Shown here: positions 1 through 11,624 of the stretch, piece by piece
How the letters are laid out: every line of letters begins with the position of its first letter
How positions within the stretch are numbered: position 1 is the stretch's first letter
Origin: Takashimella koratensis
Taxonomy: Eukaryota > Basidiomycota > Tremellomycetes > Trichosporonales > Tetragoniomycetaceae
DNA: 64,000 nucleotides
Assembly (NCBI GenBank): GCA_003116875.1
Contig: BCKT01000004.1
Location: 828,201-892,200, forward strand
Direction: 5' to 3'
The notes under the pieces: model-generated
What the model was told of the DNA's origin: nothing
Seen by the model: only the letters and a program-made list of their open reading frames with translations
The model's database searches: none
Position numbers and translations under genes: made by a program

Positions 1-356
1 ATGGGCTAGTCGGAATAGTTTCTCCCTGATCTGTGGGAACTCGGATGGGAGGCCTGTACACGGTTCCAACGATAGCAAGGATTTCGTGCCCCAAAGAGCA
101 AAGAGAAGAATCAGTATCATCCTATCTCCTCAACCTATCGATATCGCTTTGACTAGGTTATCCCAAAGTTACAGACGAAGGAGGCAGGTGCCAGCATCGA
201 AAAACAGCAACGCAAGCCCATTGACTCACCGTCAACGACAATGATACCGAGACACCCAGGGTCGGACCCAAACGCGTCCCGGATCTGCGAATGCAGCGAG
301 GCCGGATTCTCCAAGAGGGTCTGATACGAGACTCGAACTGGTTGCGCTGTACTCAT
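1..356 (-). CDS. 2-oxoglutarate/Fe(II)-dependent oxygenase-like protein, 5' part only
   Basis: Exon 1 is 356-230 and exon 2 runs from 53 off the left edge. The intron (229-54) has a GTGAGT donor and an acceptor ending GTACAG, and joining the exons keeps the frame. The 62 visible residues begin MSTAQPVRVSYQTLLENPAS and continue with DPGCLGIIVVDGLPSEFPQI and REKLFRLAH. This is the N-terminal cap typical of fungal clavaminate-synthase-like / isopenicillin-N-synthase-like proteins, where the last residues of exon 1 lead into a LP..FP..R helix. The iron-binding HxD...H core lies outside the window, so activity and substrate cannot be judged. Family call is from recall of the N-terminal pattern; no search was run. 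The gene follows the glycosyltransferase on the same strand after 290 bases. Confidence 0.6.
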
Positions 357-646
357 CTTGCTATATGAGATAGGTGGTGACGAACAGTGAAGAGTGATGA
401 ATACGCGAATCGTGGTTGGGCGCGTGTAGTGTTCGCTGATAGCCGGGGAAAAAACTTAGGGGACGACCTCCACTTTCATCATCCACGCTACACGCGGTAC
501 CACATACCACCACGTCGAACAGGCTCACTGCTGCATGTCATCTACCATAAACACATCGTCACCTATATCCATGTACTGTATACTGTCCTGTCATGTCCCA
601 CCCTCCCCAACGAACAGCACTTGTCTCTGAACCTCCACGCCATACC

Positions 647-2580
647 CTAGTCCCTCATGGCGATTGCCCTTTGCGCTTGGTCCCAAATATACTCTGCGGC
701 CACGTCCCTCCCTTCTTTCCCTGGCCCGCCGTTCTTCCTGTGGCACACGATATCCGCCAATTCCTTGGCCCGCGCGGCGTAGCGTGCGGCGGAGGGGTCG
801 TCCTTGGTCTTGCCGATGACCTTGAACAGGGCGTCGGTGAATTCGGGTACCGAGTTGGACGGGCTGGCAAATGAAGGATGTCAGTGGTTGTCCCTCCCTT
901 TCAACTAGCACCTTAGAACCACATGGAGACTGGCTTGGATTTGACTCACGAGTTCTTCTTGTTACCCCAGATGCCGACTTTCAAGAACTCTGCCTTTGCC
1001 GCGAGGTCGTGCGTGTCGTACCAGATCGACATGAGCACCTGGGGCACTCCCGTCCTGTCCTACATCAGCTTTGACCCTCGTCTCCAGAGAAAAGTAGCTA
1101 AGTGCGGAAGGGTCAAACTCACATCAGACCTTCGTGGTACGAGTTACTTCCCCCGTGATTGACAAAGCAAACCACCTGACCCGTCTTGAGGATCGCCAAC
1201 GGATCCGCGTTTAGCCAATCCACAATCCTCATCCTATCTCCCAACTCATCACTCAGGTCGTACGTGATCTCCTCAAACTTCTTGAGTTTCCATAGTACCT
1301 GCAAGTCGGGGCGCGCCTCGAGGAGGGCTTTACATGCTGTCCATACGTTGGTGGCTTCTTCTTGGGTGAGGGCCCAGTGTGACCCGAGGACGATGAGTAC
1401 GGTAGGTCGGCCTGCGAGCCATTTGGATAGCTCTGGGTCGACCTGCTCGACGGGCTTAGAAGCCTGGACGATTGGACCGCAGCAGATGACGTCGGAGGGT
1501 ACGATGCCCGGGTAGTCGGCCTCCGGTGTGCCCATGCATACCACGGGCACGCGGCGGGGCGCGAGCAAGGGCATCCCGCCGTCAATACCAGCTGCATGAC
1601 GACTCCTCAATACCTTTCGACTGACCGTGTCGACGACGAAGATGCAGAACGGGAGGTACAGCTGGAGTATGAGGTTGAGGATGAATTTGATCCCTGTGAC
1701 AGGGTAGCTGTATCCCGATGCGATCCTGGAAGGCGGTGGGTCAGCCTGGTCTGTCTTGTCTATAGGGAGAAATGGATCGTGAATTGAGCGGTGATGAGTC
1801 CACTCACGCGGGCCAATTGAAGATTCCAGCACCTTGGTCAGAGAACGAGTTGTCTCTCAGACCAAGCGGACTCAACAATACCCATTTCACCCCTGACATA
1901 TACGCCGCATCTCGTGCCTGCTCAAACAACGCATTGACCACGCAGAAATCCGGTTTCACCTCCTCGATCAATTTCTGAGCCGAGAATACGGTCGCAAGGT
2001 ATCGCGAAGCCGCTTTGTCCGAGTTGGTTCCGTAGAAAGTCGGCATCATCTTGCTGTATGACCTCGCGGCGCCCCAGAAGCCGGGGAATGTGATAGCATC
2101 TCTTGTCGCCTCTGTAGGTTGCGTGGACAAGGGGTATCAGCTTGGATTCTTCTTCCCTTGTCCATCCCCCAACACATCACTCAACACGCTTCAAAAATAG
2201 GCGGTGAGTGGTACACAGGGCAGCAGCATACGTACCGAACAAGCTAAACTCTTTGTTGGCATCGGCTTTGTCGACCTTGCCCCACTCCCCGATTGGTGTT
2301 CCCTCGATCACATGGAACGTGACACCCGGGGGAACACGGTATCGCAAATTGTCGTAGCTGCCGAGATGGATATCGACGTTGTCGCCGTAGTGTTGCTGAA
2401 TCGCACTGATCACCGCGAACTGCGAGTTGGCCTCGCCGTGCTCGGGGCTGGTGAGGGTGAGCGACGATCACGGGCAAGAGGGGGCGGAGAGGGAGATGGG
2501 AGGGTTGGAGTGAGCTGTGTGGGCTGGGAGTGAGGAAGGGGAACGTACTGGGTGAGGAAGAGGAGCTTGATCTTGGCCAT
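647..2580 (-). CDS. UDP-glycosyltransferase, GT1 family
   Basis: Six exons (2580-2549, 2447-2236, 2111-1808, 1725-1123, 1054-950, 863-647) give 490 residues, with all junctions in phase and GT...AG. The N-terminus (MAKIKLLFLTHPEHGEAN) is the first beta strand and loop of a GT-B acceptor domain. A hydrophobic patch near residues 193-212 may touch membrane. Near residues 365-405 lies the donor-nucleotide signature: HGGSNSYHE, then TGVPQVLMSIWYDTHD and AEFLKVGIWGNK, which matches fungal GT1 enzymes that use UDP-glucose. Known role of the family: adding a sugar to a lipid, sterol or small molecule; the acceptor cannot be read here. There is no signal peptide, so a cytosolic or peripheral-membrane location is likely. 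ATG 2580 is chosen because exon 1 is only 32 bases and restores the typical N-terminal motif. Confidence 0.88.
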
Positions 2581-3178
2581 GGTCACTGGGGCGGGGATGG
2601 GGAGGGAAGGTGAGGGGTGAAGGGGGAATGAGTAGAGGATTAAGAGGAGAAGATGAGATGGGACGAGATGGGAAGCGATGAAGAGGAGGATGAATAAGAG
2701 GAAAGGGTCATGAAACAGAGATGCGATGATGGTTATCACTTTGCGCCCCTCTCCGTATCCACCTTACCGAACCGTGGCTACACGTGCTGCCCAAAGGACT
2801 TGGCGGTGACGCGCTCTTCGCACGCCGAGCTCATCCCCGTCTCCGTCCCCGTCCCCGAGCACCCCCTTCCCCTTCGCCCACTGCGACCCCGCACAGCAGC
2901 TGCTTACTACCCAAAGCCTGTCGCTGTCGTCCCACTCTCCCCGCCGTCGCTGCTCTTGGCTTGTAAGCTGTGGGAGGAGGGAGGGGGGGGGGGGAAGGGT
3001 TGGCTCGGTGACTTTGTGGGCTCAGGCACCGGCCACCGTCGGTGATGCGGCAATCGATCCGCGCTAATGCAACGAGGTCCATCAAAGATCTGGATTTGCT
3101 TCCGCGTCGGCTCAGTTGTGGTGTTTGTCACATGTTTGATGTTTCACCTGGCAACACGTTACCTCTTACCTGATGCCG
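2581..3178. other. intergenic, upstream of the glycosyltransferase
   Basis: Presumed promoter and 5' UTR of the UDP-glycosyltransferase plus the 3' flank of the membrane-protein gene. There is a G10 run near 2986-2995 and purine-rich sequence just above the ATG. Short open frames occur on both strands, but none shows a protein-like pattern or splice support. No RNA gene seen. Confidence 0.5.
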
Positions 3179-6088
3179 TTACCCGGCGTTCCAAAAGATC
3201 ATGCCAAGGACACCAAAGGCCACCGCCACGCCGGCTTGAAGTATCGGCTCCAGGTACACTGTCCTCCCGGCTACCAAACCCCAACTGGGTGGTGGTTTCA
3301 TAGCGAGGAGTACTACCCCTGCACAGGCGACGATACTCCCAAACATCTCTCTCCCTTCTCCAAAGAGTACATCCTCTACTGCTTCTCCAATCGTCGGTCC
3401 TCCTGCCGTCGCACTGGATACCACGTCCCCCGTGAGGTTGAGGGTATGTATGATCGGAGCAGCGAAGAAGGTCGCGATGATTCTAGACCACCCAAACTGC
3501 GCGTCGGCAAGGACGAGCAGCGCGACAGCGATCAGCCCGAGAAGGAGGTAGTGGACGTGCGGAGGCAGATAGATTGCGGGTCGGTAGAGAAGGACGGGGA
3601 AGTGTCGGAGTTGGTCGATGAATAAAGGAGAAGCAGCGATGAGGGCGGCGAGGAGGAGGTAGAAGAAGAGATGAGGGGTAGGTGGGATGAGGGTCCGTAC
3701 GTCGGGTACTGCGATGTTAAGTTTGGGTAAGACAGGAGCAGGCCCGACATCGATTACTGTGGCAGGCGGAGCTGAGGGGGTTCCCCATCCCCCGCCCCAG
3801 CCACCGAACCCAAAGGCGGAGAGGTATCCTCCCCCTCCACCTTGAGAATTCACGTTATTGATGTTGATCTGATTCAACCCTCCCCCTCCCCCACCTCCAC
3901 CTCCTCCTCCCATACCTACCACCCCTACAGCCGCCGGGGCGACCCACGGCGGCGCCGGCGAGGTCGGGTACGTTCTCACCACCGGTGGCTCCGCCGCGGG
4001 TGCTGAAAGCAAACCTCCACTTGGGGTTGTCGATCGGAACGAGCGGATAGACGCGCGCGGTCCGCCGCCACCAGCGAAGAGGAGGAGGAGGAGAGGGATC
4101 AGGATGAGTAACGGCCAAGCCCACGATGGGATCTGAGATAAGAGGTTTGAGAATGGTGAGCTGGAAGTTGTAGATGACGCAGGGTCGGACGGGTCGTGAC
4201 CTCGTCGTTTGGGGTCACGGGTGTTGGGGTCGTTGGGGTCGCTCGGGCCTTTGGGATTCTTGGTACTCTTCGGATCAGTTGGGTCAGCTGGGTCGGTGGG
4301 ATTTCTCGGATCCCTAGGGCGATTCTTTGGGTCTTTCGGATCCTTGGGGTTTTTCAGATCAGTCGTCTTGGTTGGATCAGTTGGTTGATCCCCGTTTGTT
4401 GGATTTTGTCCCCTCTCTCGACGTTCTCTATCCCTCTTCGCTTTATCCTCCTTCTCCTGTGCTTTCTTCGCATCGTCATCTGCTTTCTTTCTCGCTTCGT
4501 CCTCAGCCTTCTGCCTAGCTCTCTCAGCTCTATCCGCTTCTTTCTTCGCTCTCTCCTCGGCGGTTTTCCTCGCTTTCTCAGCGTTGGCTTTCTCTCGATC
4601 TGATTTGTCTCTATCTCGCTTAGCTTGTTCCTCGGCGTCTTTCCTCGCCTTGTCCGCCTTTTCAGCGTCCTTTCTCGCTCTGTCTGCAGCATCTTTCCTA
4701 TCTTTGTCATCAGCATCTTTCTGTTTTCTCTTCCTCTCCTCTGCGTTTTCCTGGTCTTTCCTCTGTTGATCTTTCTTCTTCCGATCTTCATCTTCTTTCC
4801 TCTTCCGATCCCTATCCGCTTTATCCGCTTCATTCTTCAATCGATCCTTCTCTTCGTCTCGTTTCGCTTCTTTCCGATTATTCTCCCTTTTCGCCGCATC
4901 TTTCTGATCGTCCTTCTTCCTCTCTTGTTCCCTTTTCGCTCGATCTTTCTCTCGATCTTGAGCTCGCTCCGCTTCCCTCCTTGCCGCGTCTTTCTCCCTA
5001 TCTCTCTTGGCTTTATCTCTCTCCGCGTCATCTCGTCTCTCTTGATCCCGCTTATCCTTATCCCTTGATTTATCCCGTTCCCTCTCTTGTTGATCTTTCG
5101 CTTTATCCCTTTCCCTCTCCCTCGCTCTCTCGGCCTCTCTCTTCGCCGCATCCTTCTCGTCATCCCTCTTCTGCGCTTGCTTCTTCGCATCATCCCTCCT
5201 ATCCGCAACTCTCTTATCCCTTTCCCTTTCCTTCACCTCGTCCGCGTCCCTCTTCCCCCTCTCCCTCTCCTCCTCCTTCTTCGCTTTCGCTCTCTCCCTC
5301 TCCTTCTCGGCGTCTCCCTTGACTTTGTCCCTCTCCGCTTCGTCTTTCGCTTTCTGCCTATCCGCCTCTCGTTTCGCTTTCGCCTTCTCTTCGTCTCTCC
5401 TCGCATTGTCCCTATCTCCGTCCTTGCTCGGATCGCTCGAATCGCTTTTCTTCTTTGAATCCTTGGGATCTCCTCGCTTGGCCGCTTCGTCCTTCTCCTT
5501 TCCGCCTCCTCCTCCCGCCTGCAAACCCAGCAAGAGCAACAACACCAGCACTCCCGCCACGGCCAACCCTGTCCAATCCGCCTGCCCCAGCTCCCCTAGT
5601 CTACCCTTTACATCCGTCCCCTTCCCATCCGTCCCATTCCCTCCTAACCCCTCTCCTTCTCCACCTACACCCAACGACCTCGCCCTGCACTCGTTTGGAT
5701 GTAAATCACACCAAGCCCTCGCTATCTCATCCTTCAACCCGGGAGCATCGTATTGCGCCACAACCACTTGTTCGGCTAAAGCAGGTGCAGGCGGGAGATC
5801 GGTGTAGATGTAAGGAATTTGGTCCTCGGGATCGATCCAGTCGTACTCTTCATCGTAGATATGGATCCCACCGAAATCATCGTCGTCGCCGTCAATGTAG
5901 CCGTCGTCGTAGTGGGATTGGTATTGGGCAAAAGGAGGAGGGGCAGATGGAATTTGAACTTGGGATTGGACTTGCTCGTACCCGCTTCCAACGTGGACAC
6001 CGGGATCGCCCGTGTCGTAGTCGGCGTAGGAATAGCCGTACCCAGAGGGATCATGGCCGGAGTTCTCGACGGGTACGTGGATCTCCAT
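3179..6088 (-). CDS. large membrane protein with a long charged helix, function unknown
   Basis: A single open frame of 969 residues from ATG 6088 (MEIHVPVENSG) to TAA 3179. The frame stays open upstream to 6106, but only through a GTG, so 6088 is the best start. Order of parts: an acidic, tyrosine-rich N-terminus (1-170); a first hydrophobic segment (about 173-191, LAVAGVLVLLLLLGL); almost 400 residues made nearly wholly of K, R, E, D, A and Q (about 197-590), which reads as a coiled coil or single alpha-helix; a linker of DP/NP/KDP repeats (590-640); a second hydrophobic segment (about 650-672, WAWPLLILIPLLLLLF); a glycine-rich stretch; and four further hydrophobic segments between 800 and 969. 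I do not recognise a family. Topology is inferred: if both early segments span the membrane, the charged helix lies on one face between them. Introns inside the 5' region cannot be excluded. Confidence 0.72.
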   Translation of the reverse strand: MEIHVPVENSGHDPSGYGYSYADYDTGDPGVHVGSGYEQVQSQVQIPSAPPPFAQYQSHYDDGYIDGDDDDFGGIHIYDEEYDWIDPEDQIPYIYTDLPPAPALAEQVVVAQYDAPGLKDEIARAWCDLHPNECRARSLGVGGEGEGLGGNGTDGKGTDVKGRLGELGQADWTGLAVAGVLVLLLLLGLQAGGGGGKEKDEAAKRGDPKDSKKKSDSSDPSKDGDRDNARRDEEKAKAKREADRQKAKDEAERDKVKGDAEKERERAKAKKEEERERGKRDADEVKERERDKRVADRRDDAKKQAQKRDDEKDAAKREAERARERERDKAKDQQERERDKSRDKDKRDQERRDDAERDKAKRDREKDAARREAERAQDREKDRAKREQERKKDDQKDAAKRENNRKEAKRDEEKDRLKNEADKADRDRKRKEDEDRKKKDQQRKDQENAEERKRKQKDADDKDRKDAADRARKDAEKADKARKDAEEQAKRDRDKSDREKANAEKARKTAEERAKKEADRAERARQKAEDEARKKADDDAKKAQEKEDKAKRDRERRERGQNPTNGDQPTDPTKTTDLKNPKDPKDPKNRPRDPRNPTDPADPTDPKSTKNPKGPSDPNDPNTRDPKRRGHDPSDPASSTTSSSPFSNLLSQIPSWAWPLLILIPLLLLLFAGGGGPRASIRSFRSTTPSGGLLSAPAAEPPVVRTYPTSPAPPWVAPAAVGVVGMGGGGGGGGGGGLNQININNVNSQGGGGGYLSAFGFGGWGGGWGTPSAPPATVIDVGPAPVLPKLNIAVPDVRTLIPPTPHLFFYLLLAALIAASPLFIDQLRHFPVLLYRPAIYLPPHVHYLLLGLIAVALLVLADAQFGWSRIIATFFAAPIIHTLNLTGDVVSSATAGGPTIGEAVEDVLFGEGREMFGSIVACAGVVLLAMKPPPSWGLVAGRTVYLEPILQAGVAVAFGVLGMIFWNAG

Positions 6089-7043
6089 CCGACCCTCCCG
6101 ACGCACTCGGCACTACCGGAACGTGAGCCGACGAGGGCGGGTCAGGTGGTTGAGGTGTCCTGCTTCGAGGTCAGACGGGTTAACGAGGGGTTAGGGAGGG
6201 GTCAGGAGGGACATTGCTCGCCGGACGCGGAGAGGGGAGCAACGGAAAGCCAGTCGGAGGACGGAGACGAGAAGAGAGCGAGAGAGGAGAGTCCGAGGAG
6301 AAAGTGAGTAGTGAGTGATGGATGAATTTTTGGGTCAGCTAGGTGAGTTAGCCGGGTGAGTATGGGAGCGGGAGTGGAAGGTAAACGACCTCGAGTTGGG
6401 CGGGCTTGACCTCAGCCGGACTGGGTATGTCGGAGAATGTCTATATGGCCAAGTGTAAGAGATGATACAGGAGTGAGTGAGGGAGAGAGAATTACCTCCA
6501 TTCAACGGTACGTGAAGGCGTTGGCCGGGTGAGACGGGGACGGGGATGGGGGATGGGGAACGGGGGATGGGGGTAGGGAGAGAGGAGGAGGGGAGGGAGG
6601 ATGGGCGATCGAGAGTGAGTGGAGAGGTAGGTGTGAATAGAAGGTAAAAGGGTCGGTGGAGAATCCTTTGACCCAACGGCGGCTCAGGAGTGAGACACAA
6701 AGGATACCACATCGCAAGCAATGGGCAAGGTCGAGGTTGCCACCCCATATTTTGCAGACCAGCATCAAACTGTGGTTGGTCAAAAGTGTTCAGTGTTCAG
6801 TGTTCAGTGTGGCTAGATAATGCACGTGTGACATGTATTGGATAATCCTGTTGATTGGTGTTGCACATTTACGTTTGCCGAAGCGACGAAGCGACGAAAC
6901 GTAGGGAAAACAGCAGGGTAGAAGAGAGGGTAGGAGAGTGGGTAAGAAGAAGATGAGTGAGGAAACTTTTGAGAAAAAGATAACCACGGAAAACACAAGA
7001 AGGGCCACTTGGACAAAAAGGAAGAAAAAAGAAGAAATTCCAT
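6089..7043. other. intergenic between two minus-strand genes
   Basis: 955 bases that should hold the promoter of the charged membrane protein and the 3' end of the GT90 gene. A triplicated 9-base unit (GTGTTCAGT-like) lies at about 6786-6812. A minus-strand frame at 6335-6748 is proline/serine-rich without a recognisable motif; it could be a 5' UTR or an upstream non-coding exon of the membrane-protein gene, but nothing supports coding. No RNA gene seen. Confidence 0.4.
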
Positions 7044-9932
7044 CTAAGTTTGGTATGTCGCTTTCTCGCGGTCGTCCGACATGACTCGCCACCACTGCCT
7101 TTTGTCAGCTACTTTATCGATGCGGGTTTGAGACTCGGTTGAGAGAGTTGGGTTAGGTTTCCGAGACTTACTTCTAAGATCAAGAGGAACTCGAAAGCCT
7201 GCATGTCCGCCTCGCTATTACCTCGTCAGCATCGTACACAGACGGACTCGTGATTTCGGTATGTCGAATGAGTCAAGACCAAGGATGAGAGGACTGGGAG
7301 AGAATCGGGAGACGCTTGACTCACCGGTATCGGTTCTCGATGAAATTGAGAGCGTTCTGGGCAATCTCTTTAGCCATTTCGTCATGCCCCACACTGATCC
7401 AACCATCAGGCGCGCCGACGAAGAAGGTCATGATATCGCTAGTAAGGAGGGTAAAACAAAGTGTCAGCCCTGCTCTTGGCCCCAGTTGATTCCCACTCAA
7501 GCATCGAACATCGTCAGCCCACTTACTAGATATCAGAGTAGTCGAGCTTGACGGGGATAAAGTGATACCAAGGAATCATTAAATCGCTAAACCACTCTGG
7601 GAACAAAGTACTTTTCAAAACCACATTATTCCCACCCAACAATCTCCTAAACCTCGAACTCCAACCATTCCCATCGACGTCCAAAACATATTTATGATCC
7701 AGAGCCTTTTCTTTACTGACGATATCCATAAACTTGACTTCGCGTGCAAGGTCATCGCAAGATCCGTCGTCGACATTACATTGAGCGACTTTCCCACTGA
7801 TCCCGACATCGATGAACTTGTGGTTGAGAGACTTGACGGGCCATTTCTCAACTTCCATATTCCCACCTTCGCCACGACGGTCGACGATGATATCGATCTT
7901 GGAGGTGGATTCGTTGTGAGACCAAAAGTGAAGACGCTCCCGTTGAGATTTGCGCCATGGAATGTCTTTGGCGTGGAAAGCGCCAGTCGCGGTTCCTCGC
8001 TTCAGGCTGTCAGCAGGGTACGGTTGCAAACATCCAACTCGACCTGGCCCGATCCAACAAACAGCCTTGCAGCGCTGTATAATTGCACATCACACTCACC
8101 CAGAACAATTTTTTGTCGTGCTTCTCCTCCCAAGGGATGTACTTGGACACCTCTGGTCTCATCAGCGCCCGACTCTCCTGACTCTCTACATCCAACTCAG
8201 ACCCGAGACTCACCCCACGCGCCGTCAAGCGGGACACCCGAGATATCCGTGTTCCACGTGGTCTATTTGTTAGCACGTCGGCCTTCTCGCCAGACCTACC
8301 CGGCAGTTCCCGATAAACGGCTCCAGCTCGCCTGCTGCTACCGTCTGGTCCATGATAGTGTTCGCGTGCTGTCCATTCGTCAGCTGATACGGCTCTACAT
8401 CAAGAGAAATCTCGAGCCCACTCACCAGTTCCATGAGGTTAGGGTTGTAGCAGTAGTCCATGGCCTTGCCAAAGTCGCCAATGAAAGTCTTGCGCGAGCT
8501 GCTCGAGCCGGACTCCTCATCAATCGCCATCTTGTTGTGCAGGTCGTTGAGGACGAGGTCGGTCGCGTCGGATTTGAGCGGCGCGCCATCGGGGCAGGCC
8601 CATTGCCTAGGTCGGTGTCAGGCGAGGGAAACTACAAGGTAACGGTCTACTCACCATCCGTAAGTCCAGCGCATCGATTGCTCGGCCGCCTTGAGCTGCG
8701 ACTCGGGCCATACTGGGGAGATCATTAGTATCTGCCCATTATATATGACGACGATGACGCTGATACCCACCTCGGCCTGCACGAGCGAGGTTATTGCTTC
8801 GCTCGCGGAAGTTGTAGCTGAGGATCATCAGCGACTGTTCTGTGACTGTCGGCGGAACTCATCGCAAACTCACTGAACCATGCCGTGGGGTCCGTCGTCG
8901 GTGGAGAAAGCAATGATGAATGGCGGGTCCTGATGGAACATTTCCTCGGGGAAGTAGTTCATCACAGGGAGAAGCAGCTGGAGCGTGTTGCTGAGGGAGC
9001 CAAGTGTGGTCAGCTTGGATCTCGCAACAGAACCCTCGCAGCTAGAACCACCTACTTTGCCCTCCACTGCCATGCCTGAGTACCGCTGACTCTGACGCGC
9101 CCTCGACCCCGCGTCTTTCCGTCCGCAGGCAACCACGTCTGGTCCGCGGAGCACGCGGTCCCCTCGTCACCCTCGCCATTCGGTACAAGGGTGAAATAAA
9201 ACTTGCCCGGTGACTTGTCATCTATCGCCTTCTGCACTCGATCACGCAGTAACGATGCAGGGTGGGATAGGAAGGGGAGCATCATGTTGTGCGCGGCAGA
9301 TAAGAGGTTGGGCGCGCCGACTGTTGGTGGGTTGAATTTACGGGTGAACTTCCACCTGTGTGCGTTAGCGAAGGGCCCAGATCGAAGCAGAGCAGAAGAC
9401 TGCGCGTGAGAGTGAGACGGAGAGGAGGAGGAGGTTGGGGACTTGAGAGGGTAAGAGGTGTGATTGAATGAGCAGCTCACCATTTGTCAAAGCCCGCGGG
9501 AGGACGAATCTTGAACGCCCTTTCGTACTCCTCGACGGCATCCTCGAGCGTCTGAACCTCGTTGATCTGGCTCTCGACCACTTGTGCCTGTTTCTTTGCT
9601 CGCTCGATCAACATCTCAATCGGGTGCTTCTCGTGCAGCCCGGGCACATACGTCGCGAGACCCCTCTCGTCGACGTAGATCTCGTTTGCGAGGGCTGAGG
9701 ATTTGCGCCCGCTGCCCTTCCCGCCCGCATGGGCTTTCGAACCATTGCTACCGCTGGCCCCGCTGTTGCCCTTGCGAGGGGTCGTGGGCACGTATCGAGG
9801 GTTGGAGGACTCGAACGATGGGTCAGAGAGTGGTTGGGAATGAGGAGAAGTAGCGGAGAAGAAGAAGAAATGGAGAAGGAAGACGGAGACAATGACGGCC
9901 CCGATGTATACAGGTCGGGTTAGCCGTAACAT
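7044..9932 (-). CDS. CAP10-like glycosyltransferase family 90 protein
   Basis: Thirteen exons: 9932-9481, 9355-9056, 8990-8874, 8817-8771, 8712-8655, 8606-8426, 8368-8300, 8262-8214, 8152-8100, 7999-7527, 7438-7325, 7214-7172, 7094-7044. They give 668 residues in phase. Residues about 8-26 (VYIGAVIVSVFLLHFFFFSA) are a single N-terminal membrane anchor, as in type II Golgi enzymes. The C-terminal half carries the GT90/CAP10 core: KLFWRGTATG at about 438-447, VLDVDGNGWSSRFRRLLGG, then STLFPEWFSD, IPWYHFIPVKLDYSDIYDIM near 550-605. In Cryptococcus the family includes Cap10 and the beta-1,2-xylosyltransferase Cxt1, which act on capsule and glycolipid glycans. That places this protein in the Golgi with a UDP-sugar donor, but the exact linkage is not readable. 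The boundary between exons 8 and 9 is the least certain, because other AG sites lie close by. Confidence 0.9.
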
Positions 9933-10969
9933 GGCTAGTGGTGATGTTCTGATGAAGGGATGATGCGAGGTGGAATAGGGGCAAAAGAGGGATGGGGGTT
10001 TTATCGAGTACCGAGCTTTATGTGTATGTGTCTATGCGATGCGATGCTGGGGGCAGGTGTCGAGGTCGAAGTTGGGTGTCGAGGAGACGACGGGGTGAGA
10101 GGGTGAGAAGCTAACCAAGCCCCCGGGGAGCTCTAGGTGTGATCACTAAACCCGGTGTGTGAAGCGCTGGAGGTGGGTGGGGATGACAAGACAGGTGAAG
10201 CTGGATGATGGACCTCTGAGCTCGACAGCGACATGAACGATTGATTCTGCACCTAGGCGCGAAGAGAGCAGAGAGATTTTCCCTGGCCCCTTTCCCTGCC
10301 TTATTCCCAGGCGCGACGACGGCTCTCACCCTGGCCCCAGCGCCTGGGTCAGACACGTCCTCGTACCGCACGACTTTACCCGTCCGTGCCTGAGCACACC
10401 CAAAAACTATGCGTCTTTGTCCAGGCGACTCTGCACACTCCTGGGAACCCGAGGGAACCTGTGAACTGCACAAGCACACGGCAACGTTCACGCAATCTCT
10501 CCATAGATACGCACGGGATCGAGCCCTTATCACCAAGGGATAGCCAAGGACACGGGGCGAGATGTAGCCGGCTCCAGGCAAGTATAAAGACAAGTCTACA
10601 TTGCTCGACAAGACTCGATAGGTCGTGTCTGGTCGATTCGAGGAGAGGCCGTTTCAGATGTCTTTGTTTGATCCTGATCACCATTCTTTCTAGGCAGACA
10701 CGGTGCACGTCCCTCTTGCCAATGAGTGGGCTAGTCAGTGCCTGCATAGGATAGCATGCTAGTTGAATCGTATACCTCTCCACCGCTCACCGTCACTGAT
10801 CCCCTCGTCTAATCTGCTTCCCTCCCCTTTGCTGCTCCAACCTGACGACCAGATCTTCGGCCGTCCTCGCTCTCACCCAGATCCACGCACCTCCTTTGGA
10901 TCTAGGTCCGTGATTGTAGTCTACCTCGCTGTCGCCCATCACCGCCATCGTCCGACTGACTGAACATTC

Positions 10970-11018
<49 letters not shown>

Positions 11019-11624
11019 TCCCTCTCCCTGCCCTTCCCTCGATCAACGTTGCACACGCAATTTGTGCCTACCCACACCATCAGCCCATCACGCTCATCTC
11101 CTGTCTCATCAACCATAGCTCCCTCCCGATTGCTCTCGACCTCAATTTGACCTCACCGTCATCATTCGCTTTCGCTTCTAGCTCGGACAAGGTACAGCGG
11201 GCCAGGCCTGGTCTCCTTCAGTGAGTGAGTGAGTGGGAGAGTGGGCGCAACGTAATGTCAACTATTACTTGCCACTGTGGCTATACACCTCACCGTCTGA
11301 CTCGCGTTTGATCACCTTCCACTCCCTCTCTCCCGCTCACCTTCCTTGACACGTCCGCCCACTTTCTTTCTCTCATCTACTCGTCTTCTTCCCCTCAACC
11401 CAGACACCACCTCTATCCTCCTCGCCACCTGTCTGCCTCCCTTCCACGCCACGACATCTCCACCTCTTCACCTCCTCCTGCCCCTCTTTGCACCTTGTCA
11501 GGCCTATCTTGTCTCTGACTTACCTTGACCCTCCCTCACCTGGTTTCTTCCCACCTTCTCCCCTCTCTCATCCGCAAATCATCACCTCTTACCCCCTCCA
11601 TACCTCCCCACCTCCCGCATCATC
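9933..11624. other. long divergent promoter region
   Basis: 1.7 kb between the GT90 gene (-) and the RRM-protein gene (+), so both promoters lie here. The plus-strand side (about 11,280-11,624) is a pyrimidine-rich leader before ATG 11625, typical of a 5' UTR in this genome. Frames at 10,111-10,783 on both strands have no protein-like pattern. No RNA gene seen. Confidence 0.5.
10972..11014. repeat. (CT)n microsatellite
   Basis: An uninterrupted run of about 21 CT units, followed by CCCTCT variants up to about 11,030. It lies in the divergent promoter region about 600 bases upstream of the RRM-protein ATG. On the plus strand it is a pure pyrimidine tract. Confidence 0.95.

Noticed and set aside
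5319..6307. Several plus-strand frames of 160-223 codons
   Set aside because: They are mirror images of the Lys/Glu/Arg-rich and Asp-rich repeats of the minus-strand membrane protein; such codon patterns leave the opposite strand open.
7694..8728. 344-codon open frame on the plus strand
   Set aside because: It lies antisense to GT90 exons that carry the family core. Its composition is that of a reverse-complement shadow, and it crosses several introns of the minus-strand gene.
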